Assembly: GCA_037349105.1 (NCBI GenBank)
Contig: JAYJMM010000121.1
Location: 382,001-446,000, forward strand
Origin: Limnomonas spitsbergensis
Taxonomy: Eukaryota > Chlorophyta > Chlorophyceae > Chlamydomonadales
Reading direction: 5' to 3'
Length of the DNA stretch: 64,000 nt
Each line of letters starts with the position of its first letter. Within the stretch, counting starts at the first letter, position 1. Both the position numbers and the translations under genes were made by a program. Positions 31,629 through 44,000 of the stretch are shown here, piece after piece. Under the pieces are notes generated by a model. It saw only the letters and a list, made by a program, of their open reading frames with translations, did no database searches and had not been told where the DNA came from.

Positions 31629-33609
31629 TGGGGCAATAAAGCTTCAGCACAAGTGAAACAGGTAGATCCAAGGCCGCAGGTGCTGCTGGAGGCGGAGGTG
31701 CAAAAGCCTGTGCGCAGATCAGGAACGTGGGATCGGGGTTTACGTCGGGATGGAGGCTGGGATGGAAACAGATTCGGATGTGCAGCTTGGATTGATAGAC
31801 GAAAAGAAGTGGCAGATCAAGCAATCGTGACAGAAATCAGGTTGACATTGGCTGAGAAGCTGATCGGCATCGTTTAGGAGGCTCTTTAGCTAGGCGATTC
31901 AAAATGGCGAGCGGGTGGTGAGGAGTCAAAGAAGATAAGAGACACGTGTAAGCTCCTACCGCAATTCAAACATGAAACATACCTTGAAAGCGGCTACTGG
32001 GAGAGAGCGACGCGAAGAATGGAAATTGTACTCAGTGAGATAGTTTGAACGCGTGATCGCTGCAGCTTAAATAAAATGAGACCTGATCCATAGCTGACTT
32101 CCAAGGCATGCCCAACTACCGCCAGCTCACATGGCCGCCAGCGCACAGCAGGTGTTGTTCAGAACAACCGACAGGCGTGGACGCTGCAAAATTCGCTGCA
32201 ACAGACAACGTCCAAACGAGTCATAAGATCCGCCGATGTGCCAGCAAGTGCTCGCGACTGGATCGGTAACGCGGCGATCCAGGCAGCAATCACGTACCGG
32301 TACCTTCATTTCGGCCGCACAATACAATATTTATGTAGATCTTTCGGTGGAGTTCAGTAATCATACCAGCAGGCAGAGCAGGAGCCCAGGAGGCAGGAGG
32401 CAGGAGCCCAGCAGCCGCCAGGAGCCCAGGAGGCCGGATGTTTTCAAATTTGGTACTTCAATAAGAAATCAGTATTGAATCAGGAGCGAGGATTTTGAGC
32501 AGATCAAGGTCAGGTCTCTCAGTAAGTCAGGACGTGTTTCAGCAGACCAGGACAGCTGGCCAGGAGGTTAGGAGAGAACAGAGAGGAAGGAGGCCAGGAG
32601 GCTTTTCAGGACATCAGACCTGGAGACCAGGAGATTCAGGAGGTCAGGACAAGGAAATTATAACTGGAGTGGGGAACGAACGCAGTTATTTAGGCAGTGC
32701 AGTCAGTCCTCAGCCGGGGCATCAGTGTTTTTTCAGAACTCCAGGCCATCCAGGAAGTCAGGAAGTTCAGATTGTTTTTCTTGAAGATCAGGTCACGGGA
32801 CAAAGGCCCACCCCCCAAGCGACAGTGTGGGAAGCCGAAAATGTGTCAAAAAACGAGGTTGGGGGTGGGGGACAGAGGAGACCAAGGGAGACAATGGAGG
32901 AGACAATGGAGCCAGCGTGATATTTTAGCAGATCCGCAAGCCAGGAGGTCAAAAAGTAAGGAACCTGAATTTAAAAGATCACCCAGTTCATAAAGCAGAG
33001 GATAGCCTTTTCAGCACTAACTAATAGGACATCAGGCGGGGGGAAAATCGCTTAGGGCAAGCAACGAACACAGAACCACGTATGGTGCCATATGCATGAA
33101 GATGGACCAGATCAGGGGGGCCAGATAGTGCAGAAGATGAACACCAATCACAAAACATAACATCAGGGCAGGAGGGCAGGAGGCTTGAAATTATAATTTA
33201 GATCAGGTCGGGCAGCCAGACAGCTTCTGCTGCTTGACCGAATGACCACCTGTCAGCTTCATGGCCTCCTTACCTGATCTGCTTTCTCCAGCAAATCTGG
33301 CCAAAAAGCCATGACCCTTTTCAGAAGCAGATCAGACTAGAAGGATTCAGCTTGGTAGCAGGCCTGAGTGCCTGACGAAACGGACTCTCGCTGCTGGCCG
33401 GATATTGGATGATAGCCAGATTGTCTGGGACAGGGGGGGGCAACCAGCGGTTCCGGGGCGGGAAATTTTGTCAAGGCGTGTAATTTGCGAATTGGAAGCT
33501 AGGACATGAAAGATATTATTATATGAAACTTGTCTAAGCCAGGCTTGAGCCAGGCGAAAGTCGATTTGGTACCCTCGATATGGCGCGTCCGAACTAGGCT
33601 GTCATACGA

Positions 33610-33690
33610 CCTCGAGGCCACATTTGCCAGTTCGTAGCCTTACATTATACCATGCTATTTTGCTCTACCAACTGAGTTAAGCGAGTGATT
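33610..33690 (-). other. tRNA-like fragment (A-box region)
   Basis: On the reverse strand GCTTAACTCAGTTGGTAGAGC matches a tRNA D-arm and A box very well. A weak B-box-like GTGGCCTCGAGGTC follows about 50 bases on. No complementary acceptor stem is present, so this is not an intact tRNA. It may be a tRNA pseudogene or the head of a tRNA-derived SINE. Confidence 0.4.
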
Positions 33691-34029
33691 GCTGATTCAC
33701 GGACAGCTGGCCTGTGCCAGGGACGTCAGGTCGCAGAACTTTTTGGTCCCCTACTTCCTGCTCTCGGAATTCAAAACATTAGAAACGTGTGTCATATCCG
33801 AGCGTAAATGTAATAGTGTGATAGGTGCTTGCGGGTGCTTGCGTCTTCAAGCGGGCCTACCAGTTGACCTAGCACAGCCAGAGGGCGTAGCTGGCCGAGG
33901 GAGCAGCCCTCTAGGTTAATGAGCCCCATGGCAAACAAATGGAGGACAACAAGGTAATTAACAAGGGAAATAATATGCTGTATGCGGTGGACTGCAGTTC
34001 TCGCCCTGCCATTTCCTCTAGCCCCTGCC

Positions 34030-34770
34030 TGAAGATATCATGGCGCAGCATGACGCATGGCCGGCTTAACCCTACCTCGCAAGGCAGATGCAACAGTTCA
34101 ATCATACGGCTGACCGGCTTGCCCAGCATGGGCAGCCAGTTCAGCTGCATGGCAACGGTCATGTGTTATTGTTGCTCCGGCTTCTGCTATTGTTGCTGAT
34201 GCTGCAGCTCGCGCGGTAGCCGGTGAAACAACAGCCGCACGTCCGGAGGCAGTCCCCCCCTCAGTATTTCTTGGATTTTCTGGTTGCTGCTCTTGCTCTG
34301 GCTCTTGCTGCTGCAATTCCTGCTGTTGCTGCTGCTAGTGTTGTTGCTGCTCCTGCTGCCCCTGTCGTGTTGCCTCTGATGATCTTGCTGCATACGTTAG
34401 AACCGCAGCTGCATTGAGGTGTAGCTTGACCAATGACCATTGCAGTCTCGTGCTGCCCATGCTCCTAATACTCGGAGATAAATACCTGCGTCACGCAGCG
34501 AAACTTCGGATCCTTAGCTGCGTGCAAAAGAGCAAACTCAGCGAGCTTCTCGAGGGGCATGCGCTGGAGATCGAACTAGCTGACATAGAGGCGAGGCTAT
34601 CGCTGCTGTTGTTGCTGTTGCTGCTTATGCTGCTGATGCTTTGACTTTTGTTGTTGCTGTTGCTGCTGATGCTCAGGCTGTTGTTGTGGTGGTGGTGGTT
34701 GCTGCTCCGGCTCATGCAGGTCATGCAGCAGCCGCTTCGGCTCTGCTTAAGAAACATCGCGGTCAGCAAC
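34030..34770 (-). pseudogene. Gln-rich coding-like remnant
   Basis: Reverse-strand stretches resemble protein coding, for example KIQEILRGGLPPDVRLLFHR and LNWLPMLGKPVSRMIELLHL, joined by CAG/CAA runs. Stops and frame changes interrupt them and no gene model joins. Family not recognised; it could also be exons of an unresolved gene. Confidence 0.3.
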
Positions 34771-34839
34771 CAAGGGAAGCAAGCGCATCAAATCTTTCTG
34801 CTTGGGGCCACCGGCAGTAAACCTCTCTTTTGAGTCCTA

Positions 34840-37800
34840 ACTTTAGTGGCTACGGTGGGAACATATAGAGAAATCTAGTTGAGATACTGAAGTTAAAGGT
34901 ACAGTACAAGCCAGAGAGTATGGTTATTATTAATATCGTGGACTGATGGTGGACTTAATTGCGACTACTGGTAGTTTCTTTCTATATTTTCTCGCTGTGT
35001 CGACTTGGGTAAACTGGGCAGTCAAGGCTAGTGCTTCATTCCGGTTTCGAACTGCCCTGTGGCTCAGGCGACTGCTGGTTAAGCAATTATGTAAGCTATG
35101 GACAAAGTGAGGGGTAATCGTATCTGCTCAGATCAGTCAGCGGGTGTGCAGAAACGGTGCAGGCGGTGGTGGCTTACACAGTTATACTCCCTGGTTATAC
35201 CTACGGATGAGTATGATAGATACCTGAACAATTCACAATGCTGAAACACAGCGATTTAAAGAAGTATGATACAAGCAAGCATGCTCGCACAAGCAAGCAC
35301 GCACCGACAAAACAAGCAAGCAAGCACGCTTGCACAAGCAAGCACGCACAATACAAACAAGCAAGCTTAACAAGGATGGAAATAAACTAACACGCGTTAC
35401 TAACGGGGCCTGTACCATATGTCTTATCTACAAAGTTAAGTCCGAAGTGCAGTTACTGCCTGCCTGCAGAAACGGCAGACTAGATGGTTCGGCGTCCTGA
35501 GTGCAGACTATGGGGTCTGAATTCTAGTAATCACAACGAGTGAGTCAAAATTGGAAAGGAAATATTCACCGATAAATTTACCTCAGGCCATGCAGCACCG
35601 TCAGGCGACTCACCTGGCCAAAACTTTCACCAATAAATTCACCTCAGGCCATGCAGCACCGTCAGAGAAACAATTGCTTCAGGTAAAAATGGAGAGAAAT
35701 TGCAGGATTGGCAGGCATCGTGAAATTTGCAAAATATTCGGGCAGCCTAGAAATTGTAGAATGGGCGTACTGCAGGAGAGGCCAATATAAAATACATCAT
35801 TTATTCATTTGAAGTAAAAGACAGCCTCTTCAGATTGCAGTCACAGTCCCTAATCTACCTATTGATCATTGGGGACAATATATATTTATATATCACATCA
35901 GACAGTAGACCAAGGGGGGGGTGACCTGGGGGAACCGAAAGTAGACCCGCCGTTGAACGGAAGAGCCATAAATCACACAAAAAGCCTCAAACTGGCAGGC
36001 ACAAATATTGCACGCACACCCTTCAGCAGGCAGATCTGCCTTCAAACCGATCATGCTGATCAGACAGGGATGACGCCCTTGTCGTTCCAGTTCTTGAGGA
36101 TGTTGCAGACAGCATCTACCCGGAAGCTGCCGTGCTGGTCGTAGCTGTTACCGTAAATCCCGGCTATGTCCCACGAGGCGACGTTCCAGAGAAAGGCAGC
36201 AGACACGGGGTACTCGTAAACCACCTGCTGCACGCCGGCCCACGACACAAACTGAGAGAAATAGGTAACGAGGCCATCGTGCATAACAGGCGTGCGCCAG
36301 GGGCTGGGGCCGGCGGACACGCCCTGGTACGGCGCCACTGTGGCCTGCGCAAAAGTGGTTGCCGGGCAGTCACTGCCGTCGCACGTGCCGCCACCCACGC
36401 CAGCCTCAGAGAAGTGCAGCTCGTAGCCCGGTTGCTGCAGCAGCTGCCCAAGATCCACGCCCATAACCGCCAGCTCGGCCGCCTGTTCAGAGTTGGAAGC
36501 AATCGTTTGAAACAAGAAGAGCATAATGCATGTAAATTGAATCCAATGACTCTAGATTGATCGCTGGAAGGCTTTTTATATTGCTTGATACCCGTGACAT
36601 TGCAGTAATTGCGCCATTGGCATCATAAATATAATGGGACGCATCAACATTTTAATAAATGAATCAGAATAGATATTCATAAGTCATGCAGTCTCATCCT
36701 GGTTTCATTAAGAACAGTCTCATTTCTCCCGTACCATATTGAAGATGGCCTTGGAGAACTGCCACAGCTTGGGCACGGCGTCCATTTCGGGGTAGTTGGA
36801 CATGCCGATGAAATCGACGCCGTGGAACAAGCTGCTGATCCCCGAGGCATCGAACTGGGGCGCTATCGTCGCGTCACAGGCCACCAACCCACACAGGCTG
36901 TTCATATTCAGGCTGATCCCGATATGCAGGTCCGGGCTGTGGTCCGAACGGTTCCCGATGATCTCCCTGACCGTCTCTGACATCTGCAGGAACTGGCTAG
37001 GGTAGCTGAACACCATGAGGCTCATCTCGCCCTGCATGCACATGTACACCTGCGTCTCCGGCTTGACCGCGTCCATCAGCGCCAACGCTAAAGGCTGCAC
37101 CATGATCTGGAAGTAGGTCTGGCCGGAGTAGTTGGCCAGAGGGTTCATGCTGAGTGCATTGCGCCAGAGGCCTTGGCCGCCTGCAGCGTCACCGTCGTCT
37201 AGGTGGGGAGTGACCTCGATGTGAGAGAAGCCCATCTCAATCGCGGCCACGAAGCAGAGCTGCATACCGTTGCGGAAGTCTAGGATGTCCTGTTCAGTAA
37301 TGGCCTGGCAATCGCCCGAGGTTCCCTTGTAGCAGAAGGATGTCGGGACGTTGGTGGCGTTGTTTGTCTGCAGGCTGCTGTCGATGATGAAATTGGCGGT
37401 AACCACAAAGTTGATCTTGGAGCCGCCGCAGTACTGGCGCACACGTTCGACAGAGGCGATGCACGGGGAAGGCGCTGCGGAAACAGAGGAGGAGGAGGAG
37501 GAGGAGGAAGAGGAAGAGGTGGAAACATAGTCTCCCTCATCAGCTGCTTGGGCTGCTGTACCTCCATCGCTGCCAGCCTCAGAGCTGTTAGGCTTGAAGG
37601 CCCAGTCGTTGATGCCATCCACAAAAACTGAGCAGGCGATCTCGAGCCGGGGTTGGCCGTGAGACAAAAGCTCGACCACCGACTCAAGGGGCGGCAAGGC
37701 AGTGGTGTTGGAGCTAGCTGGGAGTGAAGCCTGGGTGTTGTTGCTAGGGCTGGTAGCGGCATCAGGATCCTCAGAGCTGCTGTTTTTAGCAGGTGTCTCT

Positions 37801-39942
37801 GTCATCGACTGCTTGGTGCTGTTGTACTCATCAGCAATGTTAGTGCTGTTTTTACCTGCAGGCGGCTGAGGGGTATCACCCTCTGGGCTGGGGCTGGGGC
37901 TGGGGCTGTTGACTGGCGGCTCCGGGGTGTTATCCTCCGGGCTGGGGCTGGGGCTGTCGACTGGCGGCTGAGGGGCATCACCCTCAGGGCCGGGACTGGG
38001 GCTGTCTGCAGGTGGCTGAGGGGCAACACCCTCAGGGCTGGGGCTGCTGGGGCTATCTCCGGGCGGCTGAGGGCTGTCACCCTTGGAATTGGGGCTGGGG
38101 CCATCAGCAGGCTTACTGTTGCTGCCTTCAGCTAGGGTAGAGCGGCCCGGACCTCGTTGGGTGCTGCTAGGATCATCAGCAGCAGATCTGTTAATACCAT
38201 ATTTTGATTTGGCAGCTCCAGACACGCCCTGTGGGGCCCAGCTAGCAAACAGCAGCAGAGGCAGCAGCAACAGGAGCTGGAAGCAAGCAGATTTGTTTGA
38301 ACAGGCCTTTGCGGCTATAAAGCTTCGTTCAGAGAAAATGAAACGGGCAGATCTGAGGCTGCAGGTGCTGCTGGAAGCGGAGATGCAAAAGCCTGTGCGC
38401 AGATCAGGAAGGTGGGATCGGAGTTTACGTCAGGATGGAGGCTGGGATGGAAGCAGATTCGAATTTGCAGGTTGGATTTGAAGACGACTGTATGAGGCAT
38501 ATCAAGCAATAATGACAGAAATCAGGCTGCAATTGGCTGAGACGCTGATCGGTATCGTTTAGGAGGCTCTTTAGCTAGGCGATTCAAAATGGCGAGCGGG
38601 TGGTGAGGAGTCAGAGGGACACGTGTAAGCTCCTACCGCAATTCAAACATGAAACATACCTTGAAAGCGGCTACTGGGAGAGAGCGACGCGAAGAATGGA
38701 AATTATACGCAGAGAGATAGTTTGAACGCGTGATCGCTGCAGCTTAAATAAAATGAGACCTGATCCATAGCTGACTTCCAAGGCATGCCCAACTACCGCC
38801 AGCTCACCTGGCCGCCAGCGCACAGCAGGTGTTGTTCGGAACAACCGACAGGCTTTGGACGCTGCGAAATTCGCTGCAACAGACAACGTCCAAACGAGTC
38901 ATAAGATCCGCCGATGTGCCAGCACGTGCTCGTGACTGGATTGGTACTAGGGCAATCCTGGCAGCAATTATCACGGATCTTCAATTCTGCCAGATCCATC
39001 CGTTAAAGGAATCCAGTAGTAATCATACCAGGAGAACCAGGAGAACATTTCCCCCCAAATTCGGCAGCTGATCAAGAAATCAGTATTGAATCAGGAGCGA
39101 GGATTTTGAGCTGATCAAGCCAGGAAGTCACGATTCTCAGGAAATCAGGGTCGTTTTAGACCGGGACCAGGACCAGGACAGCCGGCCAGGAGGTTACGAT
39201 GCAGGGAAGGAGGCTAGGAGGCTTTTCAGCACATCAGGCATGGATTCCAGGAGGTTCATGAGACCAGGACAAGCAAATTAGAACTGGTGTGGGTAACAAG
39301 GGCAGTAATTCAGGCAGTGCCGACCGCGACATTAGGCTTTATCAGCATACCTGGCCAAAAAGAAATAGGGAGGTTCAGATTATTTTCCCTCTAGATCAGG
39401 TAAGGGGACAGAGGAGACAATATAGCCAGCGAGGAAATTTGAACAGATCGTCAAGCCAGGATGGAGGTCAGAAGGTAGGGAGCCTGGATTTTCAAAAATA
39501 CCCGTTTATTTAACAGAGCATTGCATTTTCAGCACTAATTAAATAGGACATCAGGCAGGAGAAAATAAACGCTTAGGGCAAGCAAAGTACACGGAACCAC
39601 GTGTGGTGCTGCGGTACCATATGCATGGACCAGATCAGGGGGGCCAGATAGGATAGAAGATGAGCACCAATCACAAAACATAAGATCAAGGCAGGAGGGC
39701 AGGAGGCTTGAAATTATTATTTAGATCAGGTCGGGCGGCCAGACAGCTTCTGCTTGACCGCCTGACAGCTTCATGGCCTCCTTACCTGATATGCTTTCAC
39801 CAGCAAATCTGGCCAGGAAGCCATGACCCTTTTCAGAAGCAGATCAGACTAGGCGGGTTCAGCTTGGTAGCTGGCCTGAGTGCCTGACAAATCTGACTCA
39901 GGCTGCTGACCGGATATTGGATGATAGCCAGATGTTTTGGGA
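34840..39942. repeat. Segmental duplication, copy B
   Basis: Second copy of 27950-33432 in the same orientation. It differs by point changes and by the length of the 35-bp minisatellite, the CAAGCA microsatellite, the proline-repeat region and the CAGGAGG-rich stretch upstream of the gene. Confidence 0.9.
36060..38309 (-). CDS. Secreted proline-rich, glycosidase-like protein, copy B (start codon lost)
   Basis: Exon 2 is 36482-36060 and exon 1 ends at 36735, with the same splice sites as copy A. The catalytic-like domain is almost identical to copy A. The codon aligned with copy A's ATG (38309-38307) is AAG, although the frame stays open through the signal peptide (QLLLLLPLLLFASWAPQG). No upstream in-frame ATG was seen; the next one lies after the Pro-rich segment (SMTETPAKN). 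The Pro-rich segment has about five repeats of more varied type. Either the copy is a recent pseudogene, or it starts from an unseen upstream exon or a non-AUG codon. Confidence 0.65.
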
Positions 39943-41085
39943 CCTGATGATTTTGACCTGAAATTATAGGCAGATTTTCAGACAGCAGGATTTCACCAAC
40001 CTTCCAGGTAAGTCAATGACACCAAACGTCTGGGCCCTGCTAAAAAATAACTGGGTTATGCAGGCACTCTACTCTACACCCAACATTCCATTTGGGGAAG
40101 ACAAAAAATGTTACATCATTCCACTCTGTAGATCTATCAGGGCATCCGGCTCAGCTGCGGCCTCGGCATAATATGACGCCATGACGGTCATACAGGCAGT
40201 CAACATCACGTTTCCGGACTAAAGGCGCGCCGCCTACATTCCTGAGGTGAGTGGTATCACATTTCACACCTGATATTCACTCAGTAGATCAGGGTGCCTG
40301 GACCTCTGGCTTCACCGCTGATCTACTGAGCAATTTATGATGGCCAGGGCTGCTGCAAATTGTTTACTGCCAGGATACTTCCCATCCAGCAAATAACGGC
40401 TGGGTATCTGACTCAGCTTCTTACTTGTCACACGTTATTTCCGTGACCGTGATAAGTCCGAAGAGCTGACAAATTGTGCTTAATAGGGTCATTGCTCGAG
40501 TGGCACCAGGGGCATACCAGGGGTGGCCCAATTCCAACTATCCGTGCATGCCTTTATTTAGCCGATCTTGCCTAGGCTTAATCTGGGCTTGCCAATCTTA
40601 TTAGCTCGTAGTACGGAAAGATAATTCAGGATTTCGCCATCCCTGAATTTGAATTATGCAGGCGAGGGGAAAACTCAAGCTGTAAGTCTCTTCATTAGCT
40701 TGTTTGCATGCATGACACTTGCACTTGCATAAACCATTCCAACTGCAGTTTCAATTTCCCCCCAAGATCTAGATCAGTGTGTTTGAAACCACAGGATTTG
40801 GGGTAAGGCTGACGAGTATTTGCTTGAAAGACCGCAGTGGCAGCGGAACATATGCTGGCGGTCGCTGACTAAAGCAAGCAAAGATACCACTCAATTGAAG
40901 CGTGGGAGCCCCCCACCAGCCGTTTGCTATGTCCCTGTTTGATGGAAACCTGAACCTTCCTGAAAGAAAATATACTATGCCTCGCCAGGAGCCAGGGACC
41001 CCCCCTGCCAGCCTGAGGCAAGCTCATTGAGAAGGCTTGCGCCCGGCAAGCTTTCCGCTTCTGGCAGGAAAGACGCCGAGTCAGC
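39943..41085. other. Region without recognised genes
   Basis: About 1.1 kb of less GC-rich sequence following the duplication. No exon, array or RNA gene is recognised; it probably includes the 3' UTR of the reverse-strand membrane protein gene. Confidence 0.4.
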
Positions 41086-44000
41086 TTAGGTAGAAGGAGA
41101 GGCAGCTGAGGCGGCTATTTGCGAGTAGGCAGATGATGATAACGAAGCAGTGTAATACCTGGACGCCGCGGCCGCCTTCTCGTGAATAGCACCTGCTGCA
41201 GGGGCCCCGGAGATCGCAGGCGAGGCCGGAGGGGTGGGGGTGGCAGCAGAAGCGGCAGCGCAAGCAGCTTCCGCAGTCTCCTGAGCAGCTCGTGCCGCAG
41301 AAGCCACAAAGGCGGAAGATGCAGCAGCTGTTGACGAGCAGGCAGATAAAGAGGAGGAGGCAGCAACGGCCTCGTCGTGATCCGAACGAGCTGTGGAGGC
41401 AGCGAGGGCGACGGCAGGGCCTGGAGGCGCTGCAGCGGACGATGCGGCAGCGGCGGCAGCAGCGCATGACTTGGAAGAAGCTTCCACTTTCCCTTGCGTT
41501 GTGCGTGCTGCATTGGCCACGAAGGCGGAGGCAGCAGCAGCTGTTGACGAGTACACAGATAACGAGGAGGCAGCTGCTATCTCCTCGGAAGTCACACGCT
41601 CCTGCAGCTGATGCTGCGGTAGCCCACCCTGCATCTGGCGCTCCACAACATCCCGCTGACTGACCAGCTCCTGGTGCTGCTTCTGGTGCTGCTGTTGTAG
41701 GCAGACAAGCTCCCGCTGCATCACATCCCGCTGACTGCGCAACTTGTGCATGCGCTCCTCAAGGCAGCGATCGGCTTCGTCGTCCCGCCGCTGCAGTTCC
41801 TGCTGCTCACGCTCCTGAAGCTGTTGCTGCTGCTTCACTTGGTGCTTCACCTGCTCTTTTCCCTGCAGCGGCGGCACCGGCTTCTGCGGTGGTGACGGCA
41901 GCTCCCTCTCCTCCTCCATCAATGCCTGCAAGCTCCTTGTCACCTGTTGTTGCAGCTCATACTGTTGCAGCTGCGTGCCCTCCTCCTCCATCCACTTTGT
42001 CGACAGCTCCTCCAACAGCTCCACTATAGGTCCATTCAACTGACTGACAGTGTTAGTCGTCTGGTGCTCCAATGGCGCCCCCATTGGCACCTTCATATCT
42101 TGCTTAGCGATAAAAGTCTGCTTCTCCAACGGGTTCGCTGCAGGTCCCTGTTGCTGTTGCTGCTGCACTTGCGGCTCACGGGATGGCTGCTTCAAGTCTA
42201 CTCGCCTCCCTGGCTTCATGACGGATTTTGGCACCACATACCTGTAACAAAAACATTACAATGACAAGGGGTCAAAATACACAAGGTAACAGCTACATCA
42301 GGGGGGTCACAGCTACATCAGGGGGGTTACAGCAACACCAGGGGGGTAACAGCTGCACCAAGGAGTTACAAAAAGGCATGCAAGTTACACAGGGTTACAC
42401 CTACATCAGGGGGGTTACAGCTGCATCAAGGAGTTACAACAATGCACTTAAATAACACGGGGTTACAGCTTCATCAGGGGGGTTACAGCGACATCAGGGG
42501 GGGTACAGCTTCATCAAGGAGTTACAACAAGGCACGAAAGTTACACGGGGTTACAGCTACATCAGGAGGGGTTATAGCCACACCAGGGGGTACAGCTACA
42601 CCAAGGGGGTTACAGCTACACCAGGGGGGTTACAGCTACATCAGGAGGGTTTATAGCCACACCAGGGGAGTTATAGCCACACCAGGGGGGTTACAGCCAC
42701 ACCAGGGGGGTACAGCTACACCAGGGGGGTTACAGCTACATCAGGAGGGTGTATAGCCACACCAGGGGGGTTACAGCCACACCAGGGGGGGTACAGCTAC
42801 ACCAGGGGGGTTACAGGTACATCAGGAGGGGTTGTAGCCACACCAGGGGGGTACAGCTACACCAGGGGGGTTACAGCTACACCAGGGGGGGTACAGCTAC
42901 ACCAAGGGGGTTACAGCTACACCAGGGGGGTTACAGCTACATCAGGAGGGTTTATAGCCACACCAGGGGGGTTACAGCCACACCAGGGGGGTACAGCTAC
43001 ACCAGGGGGGTTACAGCTACATCAGGAGGGGTTGTAGCCACACCAGGGGGGTACAGCTACACCAGGGGGGTTACAGCTACACCATGGGGGTTACAGCTAC
43101 ATCAGGAGGGTTTATAGCCACACCAGGGGGGTGATAGCCACACCAGGGGGGTTACAGCTACACCAGGGGGGTTACAGCTACACCAGGGGGGTTACAGCTA
43201 CATCAGGGGGGTACAGCTACACCAGGGGGGACAGCTACACCAAGGGGGTTACAGCTACACCAGGGGGGTTACAGCTACATCAGGAGGGTTTATAGCCACA
43301 CCAGGAGGGTTTATAGCCACACCAGGGGGGTTACAGCCACACCAGGGGGGTTACAGCTACATCAGGGGGGTACAGCTACACCAGGGGGGTACAGCTACAC
43401 CAAGGGGGTTACAGCTACACCAGGGGGGTTACAGCTACATCAGGAGGGTTTATAGCCACACCAGGGGGGTTACAGCCACACCAGGGGGGTACAGCTACAC
43501 CAGGGGGGTTACAGCTACATCAGGAGGGGTTGTAGCCACACCAGGGGGGTACAGCTACACCAGGGGGGTTACAGCTGCACCAGGGGGGTTACAGCTACAT
43601 CAGGAGGGTTTATAGCCACACCAGGGGGGTACAGCTACACCAGGGGGGTTACAGCTACACCAGGGGGGTTACAGCTACATCAGGAGGGTTTATAGCCACA
43701 CCAGGGGGGTGATAGCCACACCAGAGGGGTTACAGCCACACCAGGGGGGTTACAGCCACACCAGGGGGGTTACAGCTACATCAGGAGGGGTTATAGCCAC
43801 ACCAGGGGGGTTACAGCTACACCAGGGGGGTTACAGCTACATCAGGAGGGGTTATAGCCACGCCAGGGGGGTTATAGCCACACCAGGGGGGTTACAGCCA
43901 CACCAGGGGGGTTACAGCTACATCAGGAGGGGTTATAGCTACACCAGGGGGGTTACAGCTACATCAGGAGGGGTTATAGCCACACCAGGGGGGTTACAGC

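Larger units (their letters stand above)
27950..33432. repeat. Segmental duplication, copy A
   Basis: Direct-repeat partner of 34840-39942. Both begin with AGTGGCTACGGTGGGAACA and end near GCCGGATATTGGATGATAGC-like sequence. It includes the glycosidase-like gene, about 1.3 kb of its 3' side and 1.8 kb of its 5' side. Flanks differ by small indels and repeat number; coding parts are nearly identical. Confidence 0.9.
33433..34839. other. Unique spacer between the two duplication copies
   Basis: About 1.4 kb not shared by the copies. It holds a tRNA-like fragment near 33.6 kb and a Gln-codon-rich reverse-strand remnant at 34.03-34.77 kb. Nothing else is recognised. Confidence 0.5.
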
